Positions 1 to 7,813 of a stretch of 16,267 nt of DNA are shown here, piece by piece. This DNA comes from Candidatus Zixiibacteriota bacterium. GTDB taxonomy: Bacteria > Zixibacteria > MSB-5A5 > GN15 > PGXB01. The notes beneath the pieces were generated by a model that was given only the letters and a program-made list of their open reading frames with translations, did no database searches and had not been told where the DNA came from. The position numbers and the translations under genes are program-made. Where the stretch lies: contig JAAERC010000341.1 in assembly GCA_024230695.1 (NCBI GenBank), positions 1 through 16,267 on the forward strand. Reading direction: 5' to 3'. Numbering within the stretch: position 1 is the first letter of the stretch; each line of letters starts with the position of its first letter.

Positions 1-19
1 ACTAAGCAATAATAATAAA

Positions 20-814
20 ATGAAAAACGGTATTATAATAAGAAACATTGTTGATCTTCGCGCAAAACCGGTGTTCAATTCTGAGCGGAAAAGTCAACTT
101 TTATACAATGAACCAGTGAAAATCGAGAATAATCGTGGGGGGTACTTTAGAGTAATTCAACCAGATGGTTATTCTGGGTGGGTCAATGAAAATGCCGTAC
201 AAATTCTGTCTGGAGCAAAATTAAGGAAATATCAAGCGACTCTTGATTTTAGAGTGAAATCCCAAAAAGCCAAGGTTAAAACTCCTATTAAAACTAAATC
301 CAATGTTCCTGACTTCCTTTTTTATGGCACAAACCTTGCAAGTGTCAGATCTGAAGGTAACTTCCATAATATGATAGATTTTGAAAATAATAGATTTAAG
401 ATATCAAAAAGCAAACTTGAATCGATAAAAATATCTAAACTAATAAAACCCTCAGATATAATAAAAGAGGCAAAGAAATTTTTGGGCGTACCATACCTTT
501 GGGGCGGAATCAGTCCCTTTGGATTTGACTGCTCAGGTTTTGTCAGAACAATATATAGAAATTTTAATATTGAGCTTTTTCGAGATAGCCGTGACCAATG
601 CAAAAATGGCAAGAAGATAGCATTGAACAATATTAAACCTGCTGATTTACTATTTTTCAAAGGGCATGTTGCTATTGTAATTGGAAAGAATAAGTTTATA
701 CATGCATCTTTGGGTGAGGGTGGAGTGGCAATAAATTCTCTAAACCCAAATGATGACATATTCAGAAAAGACCTTTTTGATACCTATCTCGGAGCACGGA
801 GGGTACTGTTATAA
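20..814 (+). CDS. SH3 / NlpC-P60 gamma-D-Glu-diamino acid endopeptidase
   Basis: Family role: cleaves the gamma-D-glutamyl to meso-diaminopimelate bond of cell-wall peptides, releasing L-Ala-D-Glu. The 264-residue protein has an N-terminal bacterial SH3-like domain (about residues 5-62, with 'GYFRV' and 'GYSGWV'), a linker, and an NlpC/P60 domain from about 145 to the end. The catalytic triad is visible: Cys171 in 'FDCSGF', His216 in 'KGHVAIV' and His228 in 'FIHAS'; 'RDSRDQ' at 188-193 is also typical. There is no signal peptide, so it is probably cytoplasmic like Bacillus YkfC and acts on imported muropeptides. The next gene is a dipeptide epimerase that would use its product. The ATG at 20 is adopted because the SH3 domain begins directly after it, but no clear ribosome binding site is seen and the frame stays open to the window edge, so an N-terminal extension cannot be excluded. 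Confidence 0.9.
   Translation: MKNGIIIRNIVDLRAKPVFNSERKSQLLYNEPVKIENNRGGYFRVIQPDGYSGWVNENAVQILSGAKLRKYQATLDFRVKSQKAKVKTPIKTKSNVPDFLFYGTNLASVRSEGNFHNMIDFENNRFKISKSKLESIKISKLIKPSDIIKEAKKFLGVPYLWGGISPFGFDCSGFVRTIYRNFNIELFRDSRDQCKNGKKIALNNIKPADLLFFKGHVAIVIGKNKFIHASLGEGGVAINSLNPNDDIFRKDLFDTYLGARRVLL
797..803 (+). promoter_or_regulatory. Ribosome binding site for the ATA-initiated epimerase
   Basis: CGGAGGG lies inside the last codons of the upstream endopeptidase gene. It is 7 bases before the ATA at 811 and 13 bases before the ATT at 817. The spacing favours the ATA as start and implies translational coupling with the upstream gene. Confidence 0.55.
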
Positions 815-1824
815 ATATTAGATATATTACAATAGATCTTCCTCTAAAAAAGGACTTCACTGTATCAGGCGGCTCTGCAGAATCCAAGAAAAATGTTTTT
901 GTATCAATAGATAATAAAAACTTTGGAGAAGCGGCCCGGTCGGTCTTTTATGGGCCAGATGAAAAACAGATCGCGACAGATATCATAAGCGGCGTGGCGC
1001 ATCTTAGTTCGCTGGTTAAGCCAACCACTGTTGATTTAATTGATTTGAACAGTATGCCTTTTAACTCAATTTCTAAATCCGGATTGATGGCCGCACTTCT
1101 TCATAAAATATCATCAGATAACAATCAATTTCCCTGGGATATTGTTAAACTTCCTGAGCCGTCGAAAATCAACACATCGGTTACGGTTTGTATTTCTGAT
1201 CCTGACACGATGCTTGATGAATTAAAACAATCCGCTTATTCAATAATTAAATTAAAGCTTGGATTTGATGGTGACGAGAAGGTCGTGGAAGAATTAAAAC
1301 ATATCACCGGAAAAATAATTCGAATTGACGCCAATGGTGGCTGGTCAGTCGAAAAAGCTGAGAAGATGATTTATAATTTAAACAAATGTGGTGTAGAACT
1401 TATTGAACAGCCAACGACGATTGATTATATAAGTGATTGGAAACATTTGAAAGGCTCGGCAAAATCATTGCTGATTGTTGATGAGGGATTAAACGATTTG
1501 AATGATTATTATAAAGTTGCTGACTATGTTGATGGGGTAAATGTCAAATTATCTAAATCAGGTGGAATCATAACAGCCAAAGATATCTGCAGACAGGCCA
1601 GAAAAGACAAGCTAAAAGTGATGATTGGATGTATGGTGGAAAGTTCAATTGGGATTTCTCAGGCGGTTTATTTATCATCAATGGCTGATTATTTTGACTT
1701 AGATGGCCCGATCCTGTTAAAAAATGACATAAGTTCCGATATTGAATATAATATGGAAAAGATTTCGCTAAATAGCAATATTATCGGTGGGCCAAAGATT
1801 GAAAATGAATATCTTAAAATGTAA
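811..1824 (+). CDS. L-Ala-D/L-Glu (dipeptide) epimerase, enolase superfamily
   Basis: Epimerises L-Ala-D-Glu to L-Ala-L-Glu so that the murein dipeptide can be degraded as ordinary peptide. With the start at 811 the protein has 337 residues, normal for the family. Enolase-superfamily catalytic features are all present: the KxK pair Lys147/Lys149 ('KLKLG'), metal ligands Asp173 ('RIDANGG'), Glu199 ('LIEQP') and Asp224 ('VDEGL'), and the second general base Lys246 ('NVKLSKSGG'). 'ESSIG' at 277-281 and 'DLDGP' at 296-300 are characteristic of dipeptide epimerases. The capping-domain start ('ITIDLPLKKDF') is encoded upstream of the first GTG (994), so the GTG would remove about 60 needed residues. 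Between the in-frame TGA at 778 and 994 there is no ATG, GTG, TTG or CTG. ATA at 811, sharing ATAA with the previous stop, aligns with the usual family N-terminus; ATT at 817 is the alternative. Confidence 0.85.
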   Translation: MNIRYITIDLPLKKDFTVSGGSAESKKNVFVSIDNKNFGEAARSVFYGPDEKQIATDIISGVAHLSSLVKPTTVDLIDLNSMPFNSISKSGLMAALLHKISSDNNQFPWDIVKLPEPSKINTSVTVCISDPDTMLDELKQSAYSIIKLKLGFDGDEKVVEELKHITGKIIRIDANGGWSVEKAEKMIYNLNKCGVELIEQPTTIDYISDWKHLKGSAKSLLIVDEGLNDLNDYYKVADYVDGVNVKLSKSGGIITAKDICRQARKDKLKVMIGCMVESSIGISQAVYLSSMADYFDLDGPILLKNDISSDIEYNMEKISLNSNIIGGPKIENEYLKM

Positions 1825-3721
1825 TGTAATTTCACTTTATATAATTTTCATCATTTTGGGTATGGCTATGTCATGCCTTGGGCAACATACCGCGCAAATT
1901 GATGTTGTTTATCCTAAAAAGAATTCGACTATTGGTGCAGTTGATTCCTCATTTATTTTGGGTTCGGTTTCACCGGCATATGATTTATTTATCAATGGCA
2001 TTCCCATACCAGTTCAAAAAGATGGTGGTTTTTTGGCCTTTTTGCCAATTAATCCGGGAAACTTTGAATTTAATATAGAGGCAGTAGTAGCTTTTGATAC
2101 ACGTATTTTCAGTACGTCATGGGAGCAGTCTGCCAGCTTAAGTTGGCCGGTTTATGTTCCTGAACCGGTTGAATCATTCGGTTATGATTCTCTTCAAATT
2201 TCTGATACGAAAGATTCAGCATTTAATCAAATATTGGTATCCGGTGACAGATTAATAGTCGAATTTCAGGCGACTCCAGCCTGTAATGCATGGTTTTCTA
2301 TTCCCGGAATTGTCGATTCGGTTCCAATGGCCGAAACCGCGCCGCAATCGCAGGCATATTGGGGGGAGACAGTGTTTGGAGTTGGAGCGGTTCCTGATTC
2401 ATTAATGATAAAAGGAAAATACCGGGGATTTTATGATATTGGGTATAATAAGATTTTCGATTCAACAAGAATTTGCTATTTCCTGGCCGGACCAAACAAA
2501 AAAGATATATTTAATGTACTATTAGACACTCCCGCGGAGCTATTGGATTTTGATTATTTAATGCTAATAAAATCAATTGGTAAAACATTTATTGATAGCT
2601 CATCTTATTTTATTCAGATCAATCCTGACAACTATCCCTGTACGGTTGAATTAATTGATTCGGTTTCAATAATCAGGGTCGGACCTCGCAAAGGTTATTT
2701 GTCAATATTTCAGCCAAAGGGAGTTAATGCTTTGGCTGTTGGGCGGGAAGCAGGGTGGATCAAGTTAAAATTATCCCAAACCCAATTTGGTTGGATCCAA
2801 AATCGTTCTGTTCGATTTCTTGAAGATGGCAGTTTGCCGGAAAAATCATATGTTCGGGCAGTGCGAACATATTCTGATTCTGAGCAACATTTAATCGAAA
2901 TTCCACTCTCTGATAAACATCCATTTCAACTAATAGAAAAAGACAGATGTTCAGCGACATTAAAAATATATGGAGCTAATTCAGATACTGACTGGATACG
3001 GTATGATTTTAAGGATGACAATATTGATTATATCGGATGGTCTCAGCCAGAGCCGGATATTTATCAATTGGACTTTAAATTCATTAATCCGATTTGGGGA
3101 TATGATATTTATTATGAGAGTAACACCTTAAAGTGTATCTTTAATAAACAGCCCAATAATATTGGTAGACTAAAGAATAAAAAGATAGTGGTTGACCCTG
3201 GTCATTCTCCTGATCCGGGCGCAATCGGCCCAACAAGGTTAACTGAATCTGAGGCAAATCTCAATATTGCGCTTCAATTGAAAAAGGAACTGGAAAAAAA
3301 GGGCGCGATTGTTATAATGACTCGGGATGATAACTCGCCATTACCTTTATATGATAGACCTAAAATCGCCAAAGCAAGAGATGCCGATCTTTTTATTTCG
3401 ATCCATAATAATGCGTTACCGGATGGTGTCGACCCATATAAAAATAATGGCGTTTCAACATATTATTACCATTTACATTCTCTTGATTTAGCAAAATCGA
3501 TTCAACGGGAAATTATTAAAGGAACCGGATTTAACAATTATGGTCTATATCATGGAAATCTGGCGGTTAATCGCCCCACGCAATACCCGGCAGTTCTAGT
3601 CGAGTGTGCATTTATTATTTTACCGGAACATGAAGCCTTGCTTAAAACCAATAAATTTCAAAAGAAAGTCGCCAAGTCAATCCGAAAAGGAATCGAGCAC
3701 TTTTTCAAAGAATATAAATAG
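1805..3721 (+). CDS. Exported N-acetylmuramoyl-L-alanine amidase (Amidase_3)
   Basis: Zinc amidase that cuts the bond between N-acetylmuramic acid and L-alanine in peptidoglycan. The 638-residue protein starts with a signal peptide (Lys5, hydrophobic 8-22, cleavage probably near 'SCLGQ'; Cys24 has a poor lipobox). Residues about 33-90 form a beta-sandwich-like segment ('FILGSVSP', 'FINGIPIPV'). A weak SH3-like stretch ('GWIKLKL', 'FGWI') follows near 318-334, then an AMIN-like beta region before 455. The catalytic domain spans about 458-634, with zinc ligands His467 ('DPGHSP') and His534 ('SIHNN'), Glu481 ('LTESEAN') at the metal-ligand Glu position, and Glu600 ('LVECAF'). A GTG at 1787 would add six residues, but ATG at 1805 gives the cleaner signal peptide. 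It overlaps the epimerase gene by 20 bases, so the three cell-wall genes are probably one operon. It may serve cell separation or turnover that feeds recycling. Confidence 0.9.
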   Translation: MNILKCNVISLYIIFIILGMAMSCLGQHTAQIDVVYPKKNSTIGAVDSSFILGSVSPAYDLFINGIPIPVQKDGGFLAFLPINPGNFEFNIEAVVAFDTRIFSTSWEQSASLSWPVYVPEPVESFGYDSLQISDTKDSAFNQILVSGDRLIVEFQATPACNAWFSIPGIVDSVPMAETAPQSQAYWGETVFGVGAVPDSLMIKGKYRGFYDIGYNKIFDSTRICYFLAGPNKKDIFNVLLDTPAELLDFDYLMLIKSIGKTFIDSSSYFIQINPDNYPCTVELIDSVSIIRVGPRKGYLSIFQPKGVNALAVGREAGWIKLKLSQTQFGWIQNRSVRFLEDGSLPEKSYVRAVRTYSDSEQHLIEIPLSDKHPFQLIEKDRCSATLKIYGANSDTDWIRYDFKDDNIDYIGWSQPEPDIYQLDFKFINPIWGYDIYYESNTLKCIFNKQPNNIGRLKNKKIVVDPGHSPDPGAIGPTRLTESEANLNIALQLKKELEKKGAIVIMTRDDNSPLPLYDRPKIAKARDADLFISIHNNALPDGVDPYKNNGVSTYYYHLHSLDLAKSIQREIIKGTGFNNYGLYHGNLAVNRPTQYPAVLVECAFIILPEHEALLKTNKFQKKVAKSIRKGIEHFFKEYK

Positions 3722-3841
3722 AACTCAAAGATTTAAATATCTTCTGTATCACATTATAAAATAAATCAATATTCCCTTATAAAAACTTTGTATATTACAA
3801 AATTGCAACTTTTGAGTTAATGCTGAAATTTTGAGGGATTT

Positions 3842-5224
3842 GTGGCCGACGTTTACGAAAAGCAAAATAAACATAAAGTTGACTATACCGAAGGCTCTAT
3901 TATTCAATCGATATTGAAAATGGGGACACCTTCGATGATTGGTTTTCTGGCTGGGCATATTTATCATATGGTTGATATGCTTTGGGTTTCAAGGCTTCCT
4001 GAGAGCGAAACGGCGGTGGCGGCAATTACAATCTTCTCAAATGTTGCCTGGGTCTTTTTTTCAATAAATATGCTGATCGGTCCCGGTTCGGTGGCAATAA
4101 TATCAAGACGTTACGGTGAGAAAAAATATGATGCCGCCGAAACAGCGATTAAAGAAACATACCTCCTTAAATTTATTTTTGGCTCTATTATTGGTGTACT
4201 TGGATATTTCTTTGTTGAGGATATTGTCTATTTTGCCGGAGCAAGAGGGGAAACTATTGGCCTGGCGGCCCAATATGGCCGAATACTTTTTCTTGGGATG
4301 GGATTTTCGCTTTGCACTTATTCAGTCTATACGGCATTGCGAGGAGTGGCAAATCCAAATCTTGCGATGGGTCTGATGCTTGGATCAACTATCTTAAATA
4401 TCATCCTTGATCCGCTTCTGATTTTTGGTTATTGGGGATTTCCACAACTGGGGGTTGTAGGTGCGGCTATAGCCTCAGTTACATCATACACTCTTACATT
4501 GCTAATCGGAATAGCTTTGTTTTTCACAAATAAAACAAATATTAGGTTACACTTGCGAAGCAAAGTTCCAATGTCGCTAGCGACTATGGGGAAAATTATT
4601 AAAATAGGCGTTCCCGCATGGTTTGGCTCATTATCGTTTTCTGGCGCCCGTTTGGCGGTGATGCCAATGGTGGCGATTTTTGGAAATTCTGTGATAGCCG
4701 CATATGGCGTCGGGATGACTATTGCAGCGATAGGTATTGCGATTTTGATCGGAATCGGATTGGGATTGGGGTCATTGATTGGACATAATCTGGGTGCGGG
4801 AAAAAAGGAGAGAGCAAAGAAAACGGCCGATCAGGCGATTTTATTGTCAGTCGGTATCATGCTTGCGGTTTCAGCGATAATCGCCTATTTTGCCCGGCCG
4901 ATTATGCAAATATATTTTGATAATCCGGAAACTGTCCAGGTCGGTGTTAACTTGCTTCAAATCATGGCAATCGGTTTTCCATTCACTGGTATTTATCTAA
5001 TGCTGGAACAAGTTTATGGTGGAGTTGGATTAAATACGCCGGCAATGGTAGTCAGTGTTGGTCACTCCTGGGTTCTTGAAATCCCAATAATTTATATATT
5101 AACACAAGTCCTTCATTACAACCAAAATTCAGTCTGGTGGACAATTACCGGAGCCACTTTTGTTTCAGCAATCGGTTTTTATTGGTACTATCGTAAAGGT
5201 CAGTGGCTTGAAGCAAAAGTATAA
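3842..5224 (+). CDS. MATE family multidrug/cation antiporter
   Basis: Inner-membrane exporter of the multi-antimicrobial extrusion family, driven by a Na+ or H+ gradient; its substrate cannot be read from the sequence. At 460 residues it has the family length and about 12 hydrophobic segments arranged as two similar halves. The N-terminal 'DYTEGSII' followed by 'MGTPSMIGFLAG' and 'DMLWVSRL' is typical of the first MatE repeat, and 'GVPAWFGSLSFSG' opens the second. The GTG start is chosen because it leaves a short cytoplasmic tail before the first membrane segment. A GAGGG at 3833-3837 precedes it, though the 4-base spacing is short. It stands alone after a 120-base gap and has no evident link to the cell-wall genes. 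Confidence 0.9.
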   Translation: MADVYEKQNKHKVDYTEGSIIQSILKMGTPSMIGFLAGHIYHMVDMLWVSRLPESETAVAAITIFSNVAWVFFSINMLIGPGSVAIISRRYGEKKYDAAETAIKETYLLKFIFGSIIGVLGYFFVEDIVYFAGARGETIGLAAQYGRILFLGMGFSLCTYSVYTALRGVANPNLAMGLMLGSTILNIILDPLLIFGYWGFPQLGVVGAAIASVTSYTLTLLIGIALFFTNKTNIRLHLRSKVPMSLATMGKIIKIGVPAWFGSLSFSGARLAVMPMVAIFGNSVIAAYGVGMTIAAIGIAILIGIGLGLGSLIGHNLGAGKKERAKKTADQAILLSVGIMLAVSAIIAYFARPIMQIYFDNPETVQVGVNLLQIMAIGFPFTGIYLMLEQVYGGVGLNTPAMVVSVGHSWVLEIPIIYILTQVLHYNQNSVWWTITGATFVSAIGFYWYYRKGQWLEAKV

Positions 5225-5324
5225 TGCAATGCGATAAATAGCACGCTTGTATGTTATTGTATACTAGCGCATAATGGGTGACGTATAAAGCAACGCATGA
5301 TATGTGTCTATTATTAAAAACCAC

Positions 5325-5351
5325 TTGAAATATGCGCCGGTTTGTTATACT
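5325..5351 (+). promoter_or_regulatory. Candidate sigma70 promoter for the 5442-9231 operon
   Basis: TTGAAA at 5325-5330 and TATACT at 5346-5351 are separated by 15 bases. The short spacer is partly offset by an extended -10 (TGTTATACT, TG at 5343-5344). It lies about 90 bases upstream of the ATG at 5442 in the only sizeable non-coding gap here (5225-5441). Read by eye only; a second TATACT at 5260-5265 lacks a good -35. Confidence 0.4.
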
Positions 5352-5441
5352 TTCTAAATTAAAGATATTGTAAATGTAGGACAGTTTTGAATACGAATAA
5401 ACAATCTATTTAATCTTTATAGTTTCCAGGGAGGACTGAAT

Positions 5442-6677
5442 ATGCATTATAAATTACTTGGTTCAAAAGATATGAAAGCAATCGATGCTCTGATTGATTC
5501 ATACGATGGTCATAAATTAATTAATGATAGAGTAAATAAAAACAGAGTATATGAGACCAGAAAAAAAATAGTTTCGGAAAAAGGTTTTGGCGATATGCTT
5601 GAAAAAGCCGAAAGCTATGTCAAAGATTTTCCAAAAGTTGAAGATTTTATTGCCAGTGAGAATCTAAAAGTAACCAAAGAAGGTGTCTGCACAACACAGG
5701 TTTCAGGTTATCAGGGCGCCTATGTTACTTTAGATTGTATCCGCCGTATCGCGGAAAACAAAGATGTTCTCTTTCCTACCGAGATGATCTCGGTTGTCGC
5801 TTTGACTGAACAGTATGTCTATTCTGGCGATTTGATGACAACATTGGCAATGGCCGAAAATATCTTAAAAGCAAGTAAATTCTGTTCGACCAATCTTATT
5901 GGGATTCCATTGCCGGAAGAACGGTTTGCCCGGCTGGAAAAAGTGACCGGTGATAAATTTGACCGTCGCGACCTTGGTGATGGCACCAGCCAGCTGATTC
6001 TAAAGAATATGGGAACGCCATTTGGGAACCTGGGCGGAGTAGAAGTCGGGGATAATAACCATCTGGTCTATCTAGACGGTGTTACTCGGACAGGCCTGGA
6101 GACCGGAGGTAACTTCTTCTTGAATCCGAGTTGGTCAACTATTGTGGCGGCCTGTTATTACGCCCGTGAGATCCCAACGATGAGTTTTAAGATATCAATG
6201 TTACTCTCAACACAGAATACGATTCAATTCCGAATGCTTCTTAATATTATAAAAGAATATCTCCGCGATGATGGCACCACCCCGATTTATGAGGTCAATA
6301 TTGGAAATGCGGCGAGTGCCGAAACATTTATTGCTTGTTCCAATATTCTTAAAGAATCAGGGCTGAAGGATATTTCTCTGACTGCTCATCTGCGAATCAA
6401 TCCTGATCTCGGGATGCCTGATTTCAACTGGACCGAAAACGCTTTCAAGGTTCTTGATGCAGGCTGTAATATTACTATCAAATATGAAAGTGATGGAACA
6501 GCAAGACCGTATGATACAATGGAAGCTTATTTCCTGCCAGATGACGAAAGAAAAGAAAAAGCTGAATTGATCGGTGATGTAATATATCACAAATCTATTA
6601 GATGCGACAAAGATGCCCGTGAAATTATGCGACGCGGTCATGCGGCCAAATTCGCTGGTATAGCTTATAAAGACTGA
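5442..6677 (+). CDS. Conserved-looking protein of unknown function, first gene of a dehydrogenase operon
   Basis: I do not recognise this 411-residue protein. It has no signal peptide or membrane segment and looks like a soluble cytoplasmic enzyme. It has few cysteines and no Walker, Rossmann or radical-SAM motif that I can see. The middle is rich in glycine and charged residues, suggesting an active site: 'RRDLGDGTSQL' near 174, then 'GGVEVGDNNH', 'YLDGVTRTGLETGG' and 'EVNIGNAASAETF'. The C-terminal half alternates helices with short hydrophobic strands ('DISLTAHLRINPD', 'CNITIKYESDGT'), compatible with an alpha/beta barrel, but that is a guess. The start is well supported: AGGGAGG at 5428-5434 with 7-base spacing. 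It is followed in the same direction by a homoserine-dehydrogenase-like gene and an aldehyde dehydrogenase, so it may act in the same amino-acid or hydroxy-acid pathway. Confidence 0.8.
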   Translation: MHYKLLGSKDMKAIDALIDSYDGHKLINDRVNKNRVYETRKKIVSEKGFGDMLEKAESYVKDFPKVEDFIASENLKVTKEGVCTTQVSGYQGAYVTLDCIRRIAENKDVLFPTEMISVVALTEQYVYSGDLMTTLAMAENILKASKFCSTNLIGIPLPEERFARLEKVTGDKFDRRDLGDGTSQLILKNMGTPFGNLGGVEVGDNNHLVYLDGVTRTGLETGGNFFLNPSWSTIVAACYYAREIPTMSFKISMLLSTQNTIQFRMLLNIIKEYLRDDGTTPIYEVNIGNAASAETFIACSNILKESGLKDISLTAHLRINPDLGMPDFNWTENAFKVLDAGCNITIKYESDGTARPYDTMEAYFLPDDERKEKAELIGDVIYHKSIRCDKDAREIMRRGHAAKFAGIAYKD

Positions 6678-6796
6678 TAGTACAAATGTCTGACAAATTT
6701 TCATCCAGAGTTAATGTGATAGATATTTTTGATGCACCAGATCGATATCAGATAAAATAATAGTAATATTTAATAGAATTTAGGAGAAAATAAATA

Positions 6797-7813
6797 ATGA
6801 AGGTATTGTTGATTGGATTTGGAACGGTTGGACAGGGTTTGGCCGAACTTTTTATTCAAAAAGAGAAACTGCTTAAAGAAAAACACAATCTTGATATCAA
6901 GGTTGTTGGTATCGGTGATATGCTTAAGGGAAGTGTATATAATCCTGATGGTATAAATTTGAATGAAGCGCTCAAAGCGGCATCCGGCGGAAAGCTTGAT
7001 AGCTTACCGGATCAGTTTGACGGTGATGCCCTCGCTTTGATCAATTCAGCCGACGCTGATCTTATGGTTGAAGCGACCTATACCGATATTAAAACCGGTC
7101 AACCGGCGACATCCCATGTAAAAGCGGCGATTGAAAAAGGTATGCATGTCACCACGACCAATAAAGGCCCGGTGGCTCTGTTTTTACCGGAACTGATTAA
7201 ATTAGCCACAGACAAAGGTGTGGAATTTCTGTATGAAGGTACAGTAATGAGTGGCTCGCCGATGCTGAATCTGGCCCGAGAGACACTCGCCGGATCTGAT
7301 ATTACCGAAGTCAAAGGTATTCTTAACGGAACAACCAACTATATTCTTTCAGAGATGGAAAAAGGAAACGGCTACGAAGAAACATTAAAGAAGGCGCAGG
7401 AGCTTGGGTACGCCGAAGCGGTCCCTGATGCTGATGTTCTTGGCTGGGATGCTCTTGCAAAAGTGACGATTATCGCCAATGCAATTTTTAATTCCAATAA
7501 TAAACCGGATGATTTCCCATGTAATGGTATCACAGAAATAACTCCTGAGGCTATTACAGACGCCAAGGCTCGAGGTAAGCGATTTAAATTGATAGGCAAA
7601 GTCTGGCTTGATAATGGCACAGTTAAAGGCTCAGTCGCCACTGAAGAAATCGATCTCTCGCATCCGTTAGCAGGTGTTATGGGCGCGACTAATGCTATCA
7701 CATTTACGACTGATACTCTTGGTGATGTTACAATCGTTGGTCCTGGAGCCGGACGAGTTGAGACGGGATATAGTGCCTTGATCGATATTATTTATGTGGG
7801 AGGCAAACAATGA
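6797..7813 (+). CDS. Homoserine dehydrogenase-like NAD(P) oxidoreductase
   Basis: The family interconverts L-homoserine and L-aspartate-4-semialdehyde using NAD(P)H. The 338-residue protein has an N-terminal Rossmann fold ('GFGTVGQG', residues 7-14) and the family's catalytic and substrate-binding features: Lys123 ('TNKGPVA'), 'GILNGTTNYIL' at 174-184, Glu207 in 'GYAEA', Asp218 and Lys222 ('GWDALAK'). It ends after the catalytic domain, with no C-terminal ACT domain, so threonine feedback of the usual kind is unlikely. There is no adjacent aspartokinase, threonine synthase or homoserine kinase, as a biosynthetic gene would often have. It sits instead between an unknown enzyme and an aldehyde dehydrogenase, which suggests a catabolic or specialised role, perhaps with a related hydroxy-amino acid as substrate. 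TAGGAG at 6781-6786 is the ribosome binding site, 10 bases before the ATG. Confidence 0.85.
   Translation: MKVLLIGFGTVGQGLAELFIQKEKLLKEKHNLDIKVVGIGDMLKGSVYNPDGINLNEALKAASGGKLDSLPDQFDGDALALINSADADLMVEATYTDIKTGQPATSHVKAAIEKGMHVTTTNKGPVALFLPELIKLATDKGVEFLYEGTVMSGSPMLNLARETLAGSDITEVKGILNGTTNYILSEMEKGNGYEETLKKAQELGYAEAVPDADVLGWDALAKVTIIANAIFNSNNKPDDFPCNGITEITPEAITDAKARGKRFKLIGKVWLDNGTVKGSVATEEIDLSHPLAGVMGATNAITFTTDTLGDVTIVGPGAGRVETGYSALIDIIYVGGKQ

Noticed and set aside
322..759. 145-codon open frame on the minus strand inside the NlpC/P60 gene
   Set aside because: It is antisense to a gene with all catalytic residues intact, has no ribosome binding site that I can see, and its translation resembles no family.
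994..1824. GTG at 994 as the epimerase start
   Set aside because: It would discard the N-terminal capping-domain segment that is clearly encoded from 811 and has a ribosome binding site.
3730..3750. Short palindrome AAGAT...ATCTT after the amidase gene as a terminator
   Set aside because: Only five A/T-rich base pairs and no T-tract directly after it.
6357..6704. 115-codon minus-strand frame over the end of the unknown gene
   Set aside because: Antisense shadow of a well-supported gene; no independent start signal.
7372..7701. 109-codon minus-strand frame inside the homoserine dehydrogenase-like gene
   Set aside because: The plus strand here encodes conserved catalytic residues; the minus frame is a codon-bias shadow.
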